Assembly (NCBI GenBank): GCA_013396995.1
Contig: VWZP01010280.1
Coordinates: 248,001-312,000, forward strand
Length of the DNA stretch: 64,000 nt
Origin: Dicaeum eximium
Taxonomy: Eukaryota; Chordata; Aves; Passeriformes; Dicaeidae
Direction: 5' to 3'
A program made the translations under genes and the position numbers. The notes below the pieces were generated by a model. The model saw only the letters and a program-made list of their open reading frames with translations, did not search any database and was not told where the DNA came from. Position 1 is the first letter of the stretch, and every line of letters begins with the position of its first letter. This document shows positions 11,591 to 24,889 of this stretch, in pieces.

Positions 11591-12749
11591 ACCATTCAAG
11601 TATATTTGAGTCCATATAGAAAGAAAAATCTTTTAAGATCTTTTAGCCCTAGCTATTAGGATGGCAAATGAAAATATTTGGTCTGATGGAGGAAAAATAT
11701 TTATTCACTGTCAGCAGGATTTGGCTGGACAATGTTTTTCTTTGCTAACAAAACAAAAAGTTGTTAAAACAAAATGATCTCCCAACAGCTGCCACCTGGT
11801 CTAACACAAACTAAAGATGCCAAACAACACTTGTTTAAATTTCAGCTTGACTTTCCAGAGCTTTTTTGGTCTCTGATGAATAAGCATGTATTGCAAAATA
11901 TATTATCACACAAGAAACATGGCAGTGGATATATGGATATCAGAGATCAAACCAAGGCCTCTGTGGCTGATTTTTAAAATGCTTGGTGGTGTGCTTTATT
12001 CATTTTCTCATCATATTTAATTCCCTCCTGCATATGTGTTTATTTTGCCACCTTGGATTTTAAATGCTAAAAAATACATTTGATTTTTTCTACTCGAAAA
12101 TTTGTACAGAAATCAAATAAGAGGTAACGGTAGTGTGTAATAAGACAGTCATAGCAAGGGGTGAAATCTACCTCCCATGAACTTTGCTTTGTAGATGGAT
12201 AAAGCTATCTGGCTTGAGCTGCAGCTGGATATGAAACTGTTCTTGATGTGCTGCCTTCCCTTTCACACTGCTGGGGCTCAGGTTATTGGCAGCTTATCAG
12301 AACACAACTTGGCTCAGCAAGGTGAGTGCACAGTTAGCCCATGTTACACTTCCTGTATTGAACACAGGATTCTGAAAAAGTGACTACAATTTAGTAGACA
12401 AGGGAAAAGTTTCTCTGTTACAAAGTGGCTTATTGTAAAAGGGTTGAATGGGACCAAAACTTGGAATACTTTCATGTGATCAGCATATTTTGACCCTTGT
12501 ACCTTCTCAGCTTTAAATCTTAAAGGCTTCATGGACAGTTTGCTTTAGAGGATGCAGTTCTATGACAGCTTAAATTACTTCATGGCCATGAAATCCCAGT
12601 CCCTCCTCTAGGCTGGTTTTTGTAACCACTCAGTGATCTAGGATATGGATAGGACTGGAAGTGCATCAATGCTTTAACTTGCAGCTGGCTTCCTCAATCC
12701 TAATGAGGATGATGCCACTCATTATTTTCCTCACTCATTTTGATTCCTT

Positions 12750-12766
12750 TTGTTGTTGTTGTTGTT
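12750..12766. repeat. (TTG)n microsatellite
   Basis: About 5.7 uninterrupted TTG units. Confidence 0.9.
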
Positions 12767-14812
12767 CTTGAGGCCTAGGCTGCCCAAGACCATTTGTGTC
12801 TTATTCCCTGAAGTTTCTAGGAACTGTTTATGATACTGCCAGTAAAACTGAAATTATTGTGCATGTTTTTTTCTACTTGTTTCACCCTTCTGGACCCTCT
12901 GATACCCATGGTCCCCTTGCTTTACCACCATTCTTAAAAGGTTCAGTTTTTAAAATAACACACAAAATTTTTAACATGTATTTGTAACAGAAATAACTAT
13001 ATCTAGACTGGCGTACTGACTTTCTCACTTGAGAACTGAAACAGAAGGCAGGCACTGTAATGGGGAGCATACAGTCAAAACAGAATTATGTATAGCAGCT
13101 CCAATTCATACACACTCTTGGTGTATATTGGCTCTTATAAGTAATTGTGGCTTACTGAAAAACATTTTAAAGTTGCATTTTAAAAATAACTGCAATTCTA
13201 GTACAAGGTCCCAAAATAAGTGTCATTAGTTGGCTTGATTTGTGCTCAAATCTTAATATTTAAAGATTGCTTCCTGACCTTCTCCAGCTGCATGGATGAG
13301 AACTGAAAATAATCTCAGATTTCCAAAAGAGAGAGTGACCAATCCTTTCCATTACTTTGTGCTATTAATGAAAGGTCCATTCCTAAACAAACAAAAAGAC
13401 AAAAATCAGTGCTTAATATCTTCAGTAGCCATTACTGACAGAAAATCATGCATTTGATCTCAATAGAAGCACCATAAATGCAGGCTATTTATAATGTTTG
13501 ATATCTGTGTTTCAATAATAATAATAACAGGCTTTAAGCGTATTATGGGATAAAAGCCAGAAATGTACAAACTGTCCGGTAGATCTTCCATCCAAGGGCA
13601 CAGCTGGTGAAATTTAAACAAGTTCATGTTGGCTGTTCCTGCACTGCTGAGTATGACATTGTAGTCCAAGTTTTTCATGTCCCAGCGTGGATGTTCACGG
13701 GTGGTCTGCAGGCACCTGTGTGCTTGAGGTCCGCAAAGCTTGCAGTGATCACAGAACAGTGCTGAGTGAAACTAAATAGGAACAGGATGCTTCACAAGCA
13801 TTTTGGATTTATTGTCTGTCTTCCTCTATTGCAGCATCCATGCCATATGCAATCCCACTCATTAACTTTTTCTTTCCCATCTTTCCTTTCTCACTTACGG
13901 GATTATCTGTAATGCACCAGGTAAGTTATCCCCAACAGAAACTTAAACGTTAGTGGCTGAACTGCAAAAGAGGGGGCCTGGGCTGGAGAAGCTCTTCTGG
14001 TTTGACCACTTCTGCAAAGGGTTCTCCTGAGGTGGGTGACCACAGGAGCCCTGAGCTAGGTGTGATGACTCTGCAGGTGTCTTTCAAAGCTCCAGTTTTT
14101 ACTAAGTCTGTCCTTTTCTCTGTCTCTGCCTTCAGCTCTTCTCCAGTATTCTGTTGCTAACTGCTGAGGAATTTGGCCACTTTTTTTCCTTCAGTTCTGA
14201 GGCCTATGCCTAAATATGAAATGATAGGCTAGAGGGAATCCACGCCCAGGTGCTGCTGTGCATTCTCAGTCATAAACTCATAAACAGAAGGGTTCTTAGG
14301 GCTGGTGCAATGTCTGTCCTGACATTCCTTCCACAAAGCTCTGACCTACATTTCAACCTGGCCTCCTGTTTCTTCCTGGACTTCAGAACATTCACTCCCA
14401 GGAATTTCCTTCCCTCCTTAATGAGTGTAAGATGCTAATGCCTTCTCAGCAAGACCGACCCTCGAACACATGTTCCTCATTACAGGAGCCTTACTTGTTC
14501 TTTCCCACAGGAGGGTGGCACAGTCATGGCTGAGTCTGCCTTCCCCTAAACAAGCTTGCTGCTTTCAGCAGTAGGGCTGAACATGTACTCTCCAGCTGCA
14601 ATGCCAATGTGCTTTGGCTCCACAGCTGCCTGATCTTGAGCTCAGAAAGTGCTGGGATCTAGCAGTTGTGCTTAAACCTTTCCCACTGGTTAAGAGCATG
14701 TGTTTACAGAATACAAGTATTACTAAATCTCCCTGAATTTAACCATTTTGAATTTTTATTGAGGAGCATAAACAAATTATTTCTTAATTTAAGTGGTTTG
14801 AATAAGCTTTAT

Positions 14813-14880
14813 AAATATATATATGTGTGTTTATACATACATACATATATATATACATACACACACATACACACTCATAC
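14813..14880. repeat. Compound TA / TG / TACA microsatellite
   Basis: A run of TA dinucleotides passes through GTGTGT, TACATACA and CACACA units. It is a typical compound pyrimidine-purine repeat that has mutated from one motif to another, and is probably length-variable. Confidence 0.9.
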
Positions 14881-17800
14881 CCCTTCATGATGTAAATGTG
14901 TAATGCCAGATATCCCACTGCAAGGCTTGTCTAGCAAAGAGGTTGTATTTTTTTCATATCAAACTATCCAGTTACTTACTTGAAAGGTAAACAAAAACTT
15001 AATTCTTGCTACCCAAAGGCAAAAGAATTGTATTTTACCTAGCAGACTGTGTTGAAGTATTTCAAAACTGATTTTACATCTTTTATTAGAAGAGCTGCTT
15101 CATTTTATTTTCACTTATCAAGGCTTTGCACCTGAGCTGCTGTGAGTGCCTGTATGCCCATTTTCCCTGTAAACAAATACATGTTCCTCAATATCTCCTG
15201 CCTGCTAAGTCTTAGCATTTCCCAAAACAGGGCCTAAAGGCAGCATAGATTACCAAGGAACCACAGGGAAGGGAAAGAAAATAATCAGAATTTTGATAAG
15301 CTGCTGCTTAATTGGCTAATAAATGAGAGCTAAAATGTAAGAGAAAATGTTCAAAAGAACAAACTGCAGCAAGAGACTTCTGGCAGGGCTACAGAGGGAA
15401 ATCACATGATACATTCTGAAGTTTGCAGACACTGGGAAGGATCCACAATTTCTTGACCGTGTGGAGACAGGAAATGCTCACCAGACTGGTAGTCTTCAGC
15501 AGCTTTTTTTAAAAAAGCCTCTATTTTATCTACGGTTCATTTCCACAGAATGACTTGGTGCTGCTCTCTCAAGCTGTGTGTAATCAATCTCTGCATCTCT
15601 TCCTTTAAGTTCTGTGTGAAGTCAGTCTCCTTCCTTCCACTGCACTGAAAACCTGTGTGCTTCAGCTCTGTGGAGTCTCCCCTGCACCCGCCCTGCCAGT
15701 TGCTGATGCTGCTTTAAATAGGGTTCACTCGATCAACCTCAAGGAGGTTTAGATCAGCAGGTGCTTAAAGCAGGTATGAAGCCTTGGGGCTGGCTGTGCT
15801 AGGCCTCCAAGAACTCAGGTTCTGGGTTGGAGGTTGGCAGTAGCAGGAAGACATTCCTGGATGCTTACCTTTTGTTGTGATAGGGTTTCCTGCCTATGAT
15901 ATTTTCCTAAGTTATTTTGTTTCTCTTTTTTGTACTTTCATTTACCTCTATTCTTTTTCCCATGGATATGAATCAGGACCTAAAGTCTTTTTTACACATT
16001 TAGTCATGTACATCACCAGGATTATTTTTAAGCCATTTTAAAATTTGTGCCTGGGTTTCTCCAGTTTCAGAAGTAGTTTTCTCAATTGTAATCCTAACCA
16101 CTTTTAAAGTCTTTTTGGTTGCTATTATTTCTTCAGCATCTGTAGTAAAATTCTGCCTCACGAATGCCTGTATCGTTTTTTCTCTTTATCCTGTATCCCT
16201 GAGAGTTGTCTAGGTGGAGTGGGTGTGGCTTATCCATCCTCTAGTTAGTAATGATTGAATGGAATAGAGAATGCTTATACACGGATGCAAAAATGCTGTA
16301 TGAGCACTTTGCTTGATCTTTTTATACAGAATGTTATTTATAATTCCACTTTCATCCTGAAGATGGAATTAATTTTAAGCAATCCTGGCAATAGTTTCTG
16401 CAGTATTTTTTGCTGACTCCTTGGTACAAGCACTTTAGTAATGAGCACTTGTTACTCTTTTCTGAATAAGTGATGACTGAAGAAAGAATGTTTTTCTGTG
16501 TGTCATATGCTTCCTGTTGTACCTTCCCCTCATCCTTCAGAGACCTCTGTGCTGTGGCAACTGTTGGCAAAACCCCTTTTAGCATCACTTAAATGCCTGT
16601 GTAGGTGGGGCTTTAGGAAGAAAATAATGTGTCACTTGAGGACACTGGTAGCAGGAAGATCTTTAATCCAGGAATGGGGCTTAGGTGCTCTGCAGGAGAT
16701 GTATTCTACTTGTGTGTGACTCCTAAGAGACAGACTTCCTTTGTAGGCTTCAGAAGTGCCAAAAGAGCAGCAACAGGACAGAGTGGCTCCTTTTATCTGA
16801 AGCTTTTTGGTTTCCTGGTAATGCTTAGACTTTTGTATCAGAACTTATCAAAGGCTGTGTTCTGCTGCTGTTAGGAGTTGTGGTTTATGCACACCTCTTC
16901 CTGTAAACATTCCCTGATTTGGTTTTAGGGTTAACAGCTATTGACCACTCTTCTCACTTAGGTATGACCCACTCTCACCTAATTCACATTCTCAGGAAGG
17001 CAGGCTTAAAAGGTTACTGGGAAGAAGGGAAATAATTTGATCATGAAAGGCAAGAGGTGAGGCAGGAGTATTTTTTCTTATCTTTTGAATCTTGCTGCTA
17101 AATTGGTGCATAATTCATTGTGCAAAAGGTCTTGCTTACTGTTTGCTGTTTTCAGGTTTGTGTGTTTGTTTTCATCTTGAATACTGAACAGATCCAATTG
17201 CTGCTGTTAGAAGGAGATGCCTGTCTGCCAAAAAGGAATCCATAATGTTTTCCTTTACTTGGAGACTTCTTGAATGCTAAATTGCCTGTGTGTATACTTC
17301 ATAATGTACCATATGCAAATATTCTTCAGGAATTGATACTACCACTTCAGTCAATATTTTCTATGTTAGAACTGTATGTTTCCTATACTGCCAAGAATGT
17401 ATATATATATCTATGAAGACTTAAGATTGTATCTTTTTGAGCAAGCCTCTTTCTTCAACTATCTGAAACTTCCTGTTTCACAAGTTTTCTGCTACTTTAT
17501 TAGACTCTTGTGTTATATTGTGTACTTTTTGTATCAGTTGTATTGCTGTATTTCTTCTTTCTCTCATTAAAACCTGTTCTTCTCATCCTTCTACTGTGCT
17601 GCTTCATATTTGAAGTGCTCACACCGTATCAAGTAACCTGATCTAGTGTAGTGGGTCAGCCTGAGGTGGATCCAGATGAGTCCTAAAAAGCCAGCCATTC
17701 AGACTTCTATTATATTGTACCATTGATCCCAACATGTAATCAGCTTTATTGTATTAGGCTTAATTGTGTGTACTTTTATAATATAGTAAAGAAGAAACCC

Positions 17801-20714
17801 AGAATGGGACTCTCAAGGTATAAACAAATGGACAAGACACAAAAAATGTACTGAATTATGAAGCCCATAAGTCTTATGGATGGTTGTTTCTGCTTACATT
17901 CACTAAATATTGGTGCGCTTCCTGAGGGAAGTAAATTTTGGGGAGAGATTTGGAAGAGGATTCCAAGGGCTATTTTTTCCTAGAAATATGGTCATCAACT
18001 TAGTCAGTTATCTGTGCCATCTCCATGCTTCATTCATCTTAAAGGTAAATGGAGAGGAAAAAAATGAATGCAGGTTAGGACCTGTTTGCTTACATCCATT
18101 AAAGAAACAGCTGATTTACAAACAAGAAAATGATGTGTCACAAGAAAACACTCCATGAAAAGACAGAGAAATGACAGTACATTTTTTTATCCTCCTAGTG
18201 AAAAGCTTCCCTAACATAGAGCTCTCAATAGGATCTTTTCCCACAGAATGGTATGCAGGAGGAGTGGGCCCAAGGTATTGAAAGAAATGAAGTGAAGAGA
18301 ACATGCACATGCACCTGTGTTTTGAGTATCCGGCAATTTTTGAAGCTAGATCAGGTGGCAAGATGGGAAAATACCAGAAGCTTCTATTCTTGGAAACTTA
18401 AGGATGAAGTTAATCTCATCTTTAGCACCATCTTTATAGTTATGGTAGAGTATGTGGAAATAGCTATGTCACCTAGCCTTGGGTTTCACACAGACTCTCT
18501 GTCACCCTCTCCTTCATTAAAGCTATTCCTGTGGCACAGTCGCATCTCTGCATGAAAGAACCCCATGGAATGTTCCAGTCCGCTTAAGGATTTCTTGTCA
18601 CAGTGTTATGGTAGCAAGAAGCAGAAACACATATGTAGAATAACCATGCTAGTTCTGACCACACCTGACATGGGTTATATGTAGGTTTAGATTAGGCAAA
18701 TGCCTGTCTGTGTGTAGTGGTTTTGGTTCAGCAGTTCAAAAATTCCCCAATTTTGAAATTTTCCTGTCAACGCACCACTAAATGTGGTGGCTTTCAGTGC
18801 TGGTCAATCACCAGTGCTTCTGAAGTTGCATTTAGGGATGATGCCACAGTGGAAAATATTAAGGAAAATTATAGTGTAGAGAAGAACTAGCATAGGGAAT
18901 TCCACAGGCCAGTGTAGCCTTTTCAATCACTCACAGAAGCATTTGCAAAAACACCCAACCTAAAGCTGACCTGTCCAGACTTCAACCAAGAATGCTTGAC
19001 TTGGAGAGAAAGCATAGGACAGTAATTAACATATTTGAAAATGCTGCTATCAATTATCTGTTGTATTGAATCCCTGACTTCCCTACCACTCCAGTAATTG
19101 TTTTGTGTGCACATAAAGTGACAAGCTTCCTTCAGAAATTAATGCACTGCAACTATAATATGTGCCATTGTTCGATATAAATTAAATACGTTGTTTTGTT
19201 AAGTTAAAAAGAAGTCAAAGAAAGAGACTTTCCATGACCTGTCTAAGCTAGCTGAGAGCAGCTTAGCAGAAGATTGCACAATTCATTTTGGCCTATATTC
19301 TGTGTTCTCCTTTGTCACTGTTATCACCTGCTCCTTAGCTACTGACAATAGCTTAATAGATCATCATCATCATTGCCTGCATGATGTATTGGTTAAATCA
19401 AGAGTGGAAAACAGTGATCTTTGCATTCATTCCAGGCACTCTTGAAGTTTCAGTTTGATTACTGGCTTGCACCAGCTTTAAATTGAAAATAAATATATGG
19501 TTCCCAAAAGCCATGTAGTAAATAAATTGCAGAAGTTGCAATTATTTCCTTTTCCTGCCTGTCTTTAATTCTGCTTTGAAAACTTCTATGAGAGAGCCAA
19601 CTGTTGTAGCACATGCTAATGTTCCCTCCAGGAGCTGTATGCTCAGTATGAGAATGTGAGGTATTTGACCATCTCCTGCTATTTCTCTAGGTTGTTTCTA
19701 AAGCTTCCCTGCAACTATTAGTGAAATGAAGAAGCTAATTGCTAGAAGACAGCTGGCAAAAGTAATTGCTCCTTTGATTGCAGTTAAATTTTTATGACTA
19801 ATGCCAAAATGTAAATATAATGGCTCATAAAACAAGTAAGTCTTGGTCAGACATGCACAAAGAAACAGGGTATGAGCCCAGGACCTTCCTCTCTTTTCTT
19901 GTTTCCTCCTTGACAGTAACTACCAGTAAAGATTCTGTGACTCAGCAGGTGGGTTTAGACAGCCCAAACTGTTGAATGGGACAGGAAGGGATACACAAGA
20001 TGGAGAACTTGTAAACACATCAAAAATGTAGAAGTACTTTGATACTGAGACTGCTGTACTTGCTGCTCTGAGTCACAGTGCTTTATATTTAAGAAACTAA
20101 ACAAAGAAGCCAAAGGTCTCAGATTGAAATTATTAAAACCAGTGCTGATGGAAAGTAAAATACCTGAACGTGAAATCACTTGGAAGTAACCCATGTGATA
20201 ATTACTCTTTGTCTTAACTATTTTAAGGTCTTTAGTAGACTGGCTGTACCTATTGATAATAGAGCTGGCAAAGAGCAGCTTTCTTTGGATGTACATCTGC
20301 CAAAGAAGAGAACAAAAAAATGCTGAATTGGCAAGAGCAACCTCAGTCTAAATGAAGATGATAGATTGAAAACCAAAGAATTTTTAGGTAGTCTGACTTA
20401 CAACTTTATTATGGCTTTCAGGTTTCATGACTTTTTTATATAAAATATCTTATTTAAGAATTAAAAAATAAAACTCAGATTCTTCCAGTCCTTCCAAGAT
20501 TTCCAAAAGGGCATACAGGAGTGTAGAAAACAACATTTTGCATGCTGTTTCATGGGCCATCAAAACCCACCATCCATCCTGGTAACATTTCCGTTTAGAT
20601 GTGTCATAATATGACATATTTGAAGATGAACACAGGAAAATACCTTAGACATAGGAAGAAACAACTGTTTGTTTGGTTTTCTCTTCATATGTTAACAAAA
20701 TTTTTTTCTTTGAT

Positions 20715-20731
20715 TTGTTGTTGTTGTTGTT
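20715..20731. repeat. (TTG)n microsatellite
   Basis: About 5.7 TTG units following a T-rich tract. Confidence 0.9.
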
Positions 20732-23700
20732 TTGTCATTTTACCAAGAAGGAGTAAAGTAGTATATCCTGCTTCTAAACTTATGTAAGTAGCAATGAACT
20801 TTCCTTTTTAAATACTGTATCTCTTCAGAAACTTTTCTAGAGAACAAAGGTATCCAAGGTTATTTTGACAAGTGATCATAAACCTATAGGAATTAACTAG
20901 GCTTGATATTCAAAGCCATAAGTTTTCAACATCCGAAACTTTAGTAATTTTTTCTCCCTAGAAAAGTGAACCACAAAACTAAAGCTAATTCAGAGCTGTT
21001 CAGAAAGATCCAGAAACATTTCCCTACCCTTATTTCCACAGTTTTGAACTTGATTTTGATTCTGAAGTGAATTTCATTATGTCTCAACCATTTGAATGTT
21101 TCCTGAAGCTGGTATTTATAGATTACTATCACATCATAACATTCTCAACAAAGCAGATGAGTTAAAAGCCAAATTCTGTTTTGTGCTAGAATTCTTAAAC
21201 AAGTTGAGTTAACAATGCATTTTGTAGTAAGATATCAACAAATGAAAGGAGGCAGCCTCCTGGATTTTTAGAGTGTTTCTATTCGCTTTGGGTTTTAGTC
21301 ACAGTATCACACACTAGTCTATGTCCCCAGATTCAAAATTACCAGAGCAAGTTCAAATAAAACAAATTATTTTCCAACATATTGCAAAGACTGTTCCACA
21401 CAGATATAACATATGGATGATGTCAGACTTAGGGCTTGAGAAAAAGCCTGCTGAAATACTAGATTCAAGAAGGAAGGTGAGAGCAATAGCCTTTTCTTGG
21501 TCAGTGATGTAGTTGGGCCTGATTCATGCTGACATGAAGGCCCATATCATTGTTCTGGAAATGTAAAGGAGCCTTTGTTTCAGAGAAAATTGGCTGAATT
21601 GAATTTGAAACCATAAGGATCATTTAAGCTGTTGTACTACCCAAAGCTGCTTGTGCTGTGGGATGTTCCCAGTGTTAAACATTTGGAAACCTCTGGCTTA
21701 CTTCAGGGAAGTCTCAGCTTGCAGGACTCCATGAATACTTCAGGGTAATGCATATTCAAGCAACAATGGATGTGTTATTCACTAGAAGGAAATACAGAGG
21801 ACCACTGAATTGCCTTCATCTTACACTCATACCAGTATGCATTAATCTGTAATATAACCAGTGATGAATGTAACATAGAACACTGCTTTTACTGCTTTTA
21901 CTTATGGGTAATTGAGAGGGGGGGGAAAAAGCATTTTTCGGTTTTATAGGCAACAATTATTATAGCTTTGTTTTACTCAACTCTGAAACATTTTTCTTTC
22001 AGTTAAGTAGCATTAGTCCCATTACTATGAAGAGCTTTATTTACCTGTGTGAGAAGAGCACTCAGAGCAGCGCAAATTTGGAAGTGATGAACAGTTACAT
22101 CAACCTAATACATGTCACATTATGGCAAAGGTCCTCATTTCTCTGTCCTCCTGTTTAAATTCACTGCTGGGAGCTGTGTCAGCATCATAATGAAGGGAAT
22201 CCTATAAGCTCTCCTTGGGGTACAGTTTTGAGTGTACGTCAGCAAGTGGAAATGACACTAGCACTTGGCTTCAGCTACTGATTCTCTGGTTACATGGACC
22301 CTTTTATGTCTGTGTTCTTTCCCTTAAGGCAAATTCTTACTCATTTATTCTAACTTTCCTGACTCTTTCTTAATTTTCCTATTCTTCCTCATATCTTGTA
22401 CTATGTTTCTCTCCCTGCTTTTTTTCCTTTTTGATAATGCCTCATCCTGCTTCCCATAACTTCTTCCCTCCCCTTCCCTATCATGTTTATCATTACACAG
22501 ATCATCCAGTCTCTTAGTTCTCTATCTCTCTTATCATTCTCCCTCAGTTCTACATGTTCTTCCCTTGCCTATGGCGGGAGCACAGAGAACATGAGAAGAA
22601 ACCCCCAGCCACTTTCAGCTCAGCTTACTGCCTCTGCTCCATACACCAGAGATTTGCACTTTGGCTTGGTCCCCACGTGTAGTGTTGTCCAGCTGAGCCT
22701 TTCACTGCCACATGGATGAGGAAGACCCAACACTGCTCCCATGTTGGCTTTGTGTAACCACGGGCATTATCCTACTGACAAAACGTGGTGGGGTGCACAC
22801 TGGTTGTGTTGTTTCATTTGGAGCTCTGACAGCGTTTCAGTGTGGCTAACAATAGAAATGATAACAAGCAGATAAGGAAACAACCTTCTGCCACTGTGGG
22901 ATTGCCTACAGAGCACTTTGCTAACAGCACTGCTGTTCTCTGATACGTGTGGTCCATAAATGTACAAAATGGACAGGCTGATAGAAGGGGTAGGTACCTC
23001 TGTTCCAAAAATGATATCTGATGCATGAATGTGCACTGCACTGAAACTTTTCTAAATGAATATAAATGAGAAGGCTGCCTCTGGCAATCAGCATTGCTGT
23101 CAGAGGAATGTAGCCCTTTCCATTACAATTCACCTGTTTGATTCTGTGATGTTATGACATGGAGGAATTTCATTATTCTTTCCACCACAAGCAATCAATT
23201 TGTGCCTTCAAGCATAAAATTCAAGTATGCTTGAAGCTTTGCTTGCATGGTATATAAATGTTACCAGTCAAAGTTTTCCAGTGTTTTTCAAGTTCCTGTC
23301 ACCCTTACTACAGCCTTCTGTAACACATGACTATCACAGGCTGGCATTTTATGGCATAAGTAAAAATTTTACCTTCTACAGGACACCTTTCTGGCTTCCT
23401 TCACCTCCAAAACACCAGGAAGTTATAAAATAAAAAGATTCATTAGCAAACAGCTCTCAAGGTCAACTTTTCTCAGTAAGTATAAACTGGCATAGCAAAG
23501 CTTTTACTCATTTTTAATCCAGAGTGTTTTAAACCCCAGGTCTTTAGTAAAAGCTGAGAGATAAATTTGGATAGTGGCATTTTGGAGGTGGGGGGAGATT
23601 TTTTTCTCCTCTCAGAGCTAAACATAGTTCTGGCAAATAGCCCCAGACTGAAATTCTTGAGAGAGTCATAATAAGCAAGCCAGGGCAAAGAGGAATGTTT

Positions 23701-24589
23701 TTTTCTCCCTGACTAATTCTTCCACATAAAAAGGTGAAAGGTCAAAGATGAACTTTAATACTAATTAAATTCTGAACTTCTATGCAGTAATATGTCAGAA
23801 CATTAAAAAAAAAGTCAAAATAAAAAGTGTTTTATTGTTGGCAATAGTAGGTTGGTTTTATAAGCATATATATCTCCATCCTGATTTCTTTTAACTTCTG
23901 GGAGAATGGGAACTTTGAGATATTAAATGCAGACATTAAGCAATGCACAGTAGGGGTTTTGTGAGTTCAGCCCAGCCCACTTTTCCTCTAATGTGCCCTT
24001 CTGCATCATTCCAGCTGACTAAAGGAGTCAATTAGGGTTGTCTTCAAGCTATTACAAGTTCTCTTTCCCTAGCGTTTTTTGACCAAGACGGTCATTCTTG
24101 AGGTTAATTTCCTTCTTCCTTCTGTCGAGGAATATTTCATGTGGATTACCAAACTTCACATGCTCTTATCATAAAAACAGTTCTGTTGATCTCATTCTCT
24201 CTCTGATTCTGCCTTAGAGAGGCAGCTGGACAAATTCATATGTGCATGCACATTCAGACGTTCAATTAAAAAATATTTGATCATGATGAAGTTTATTTAA
24301 ATTTAATCACTATAGCTGAAACACATTTAATGAAACCTTTGTTATCTCTTTGAATTCTGTAGTACCACCCTTCTTGGGCTGGTAATGTACAAACAAGATG
24401 GTTGAGCTGTCCTTTTAATGTTACAGATTATCTGTGCCGGTGATGATGACATACTACTTTTAATCATTGTGGGGTGTGAAAATAGCAATCTAACCTGGGA
24501 AATAAAAGTAAAATTTATAAGTTCAGCAATGCTGGAGTGGCCAATTGCATATCAACCAGCATGAATCTGCAGGAAACCAAGGAGAATGG

Positions 24590-24870
24590 CCAGAACTCCA
24601 GAAGATATGACCAATAAAGAAGGGTTGCATAACCTGGGCTTGTTTAGCATACAGACATGGAGACTGAGTGCAGGAGTACAGTCATGGGAGACAGAAAAGG
24701 ACATAAAAATATGACCTACTACAGAAAGAGAGAGAACAGTCTGTTCTCCATGTCTATGTAAACAGAGCAAGAAAGGACAGGTTTTAACTACAGGAACTAA
24801 AACTAGATAGGAAAAACTGCCAAGCAATAAGAGAATAAAGCATTCAGACATATTTTTGTAAAGATATTGT
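24590..24870 (+). repeat. Ancient CR1-type LINE, end of ORF2 and start of 3' region
   Basis: Sense-orientation remnant. The block at about 24637-24670 resembles the CR1 sequence that encodes the ..LFSMERR-type end of ORF2. The block at 24735-24820 resembles the following part (..ACAGTCTGTTCTCCATGTC.., GGACAGGTTTTAACTACAGG.., and GATAGGAAAAACT). Several blocks occur in the expected order and spacing, which makes chance unlikely, but divergence is high and no frame is open. The minus-strand open frame 24552-24884 is therefore chance. Confidence 0.6.
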
Positions 24871-24889
24871 GGCTTCTCTATCACTGAGT

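Larger units (their letters stand above)
11600..24585. other. Intergenic, simple repeats only
   Basis: About 13 kb of AT-rich sequence with a (TTG)n at 12750, a TA/TACA tract at 14813, a short (TA)n at 17399 and a (TTG)n at 20715. Open frames are all short (113 codons or fewer) and none shows a domain, codon pattern or splice context that I can support. No tRNA, rRNA or recognisable small RNA gene was noticed. Confidence 0.5.
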
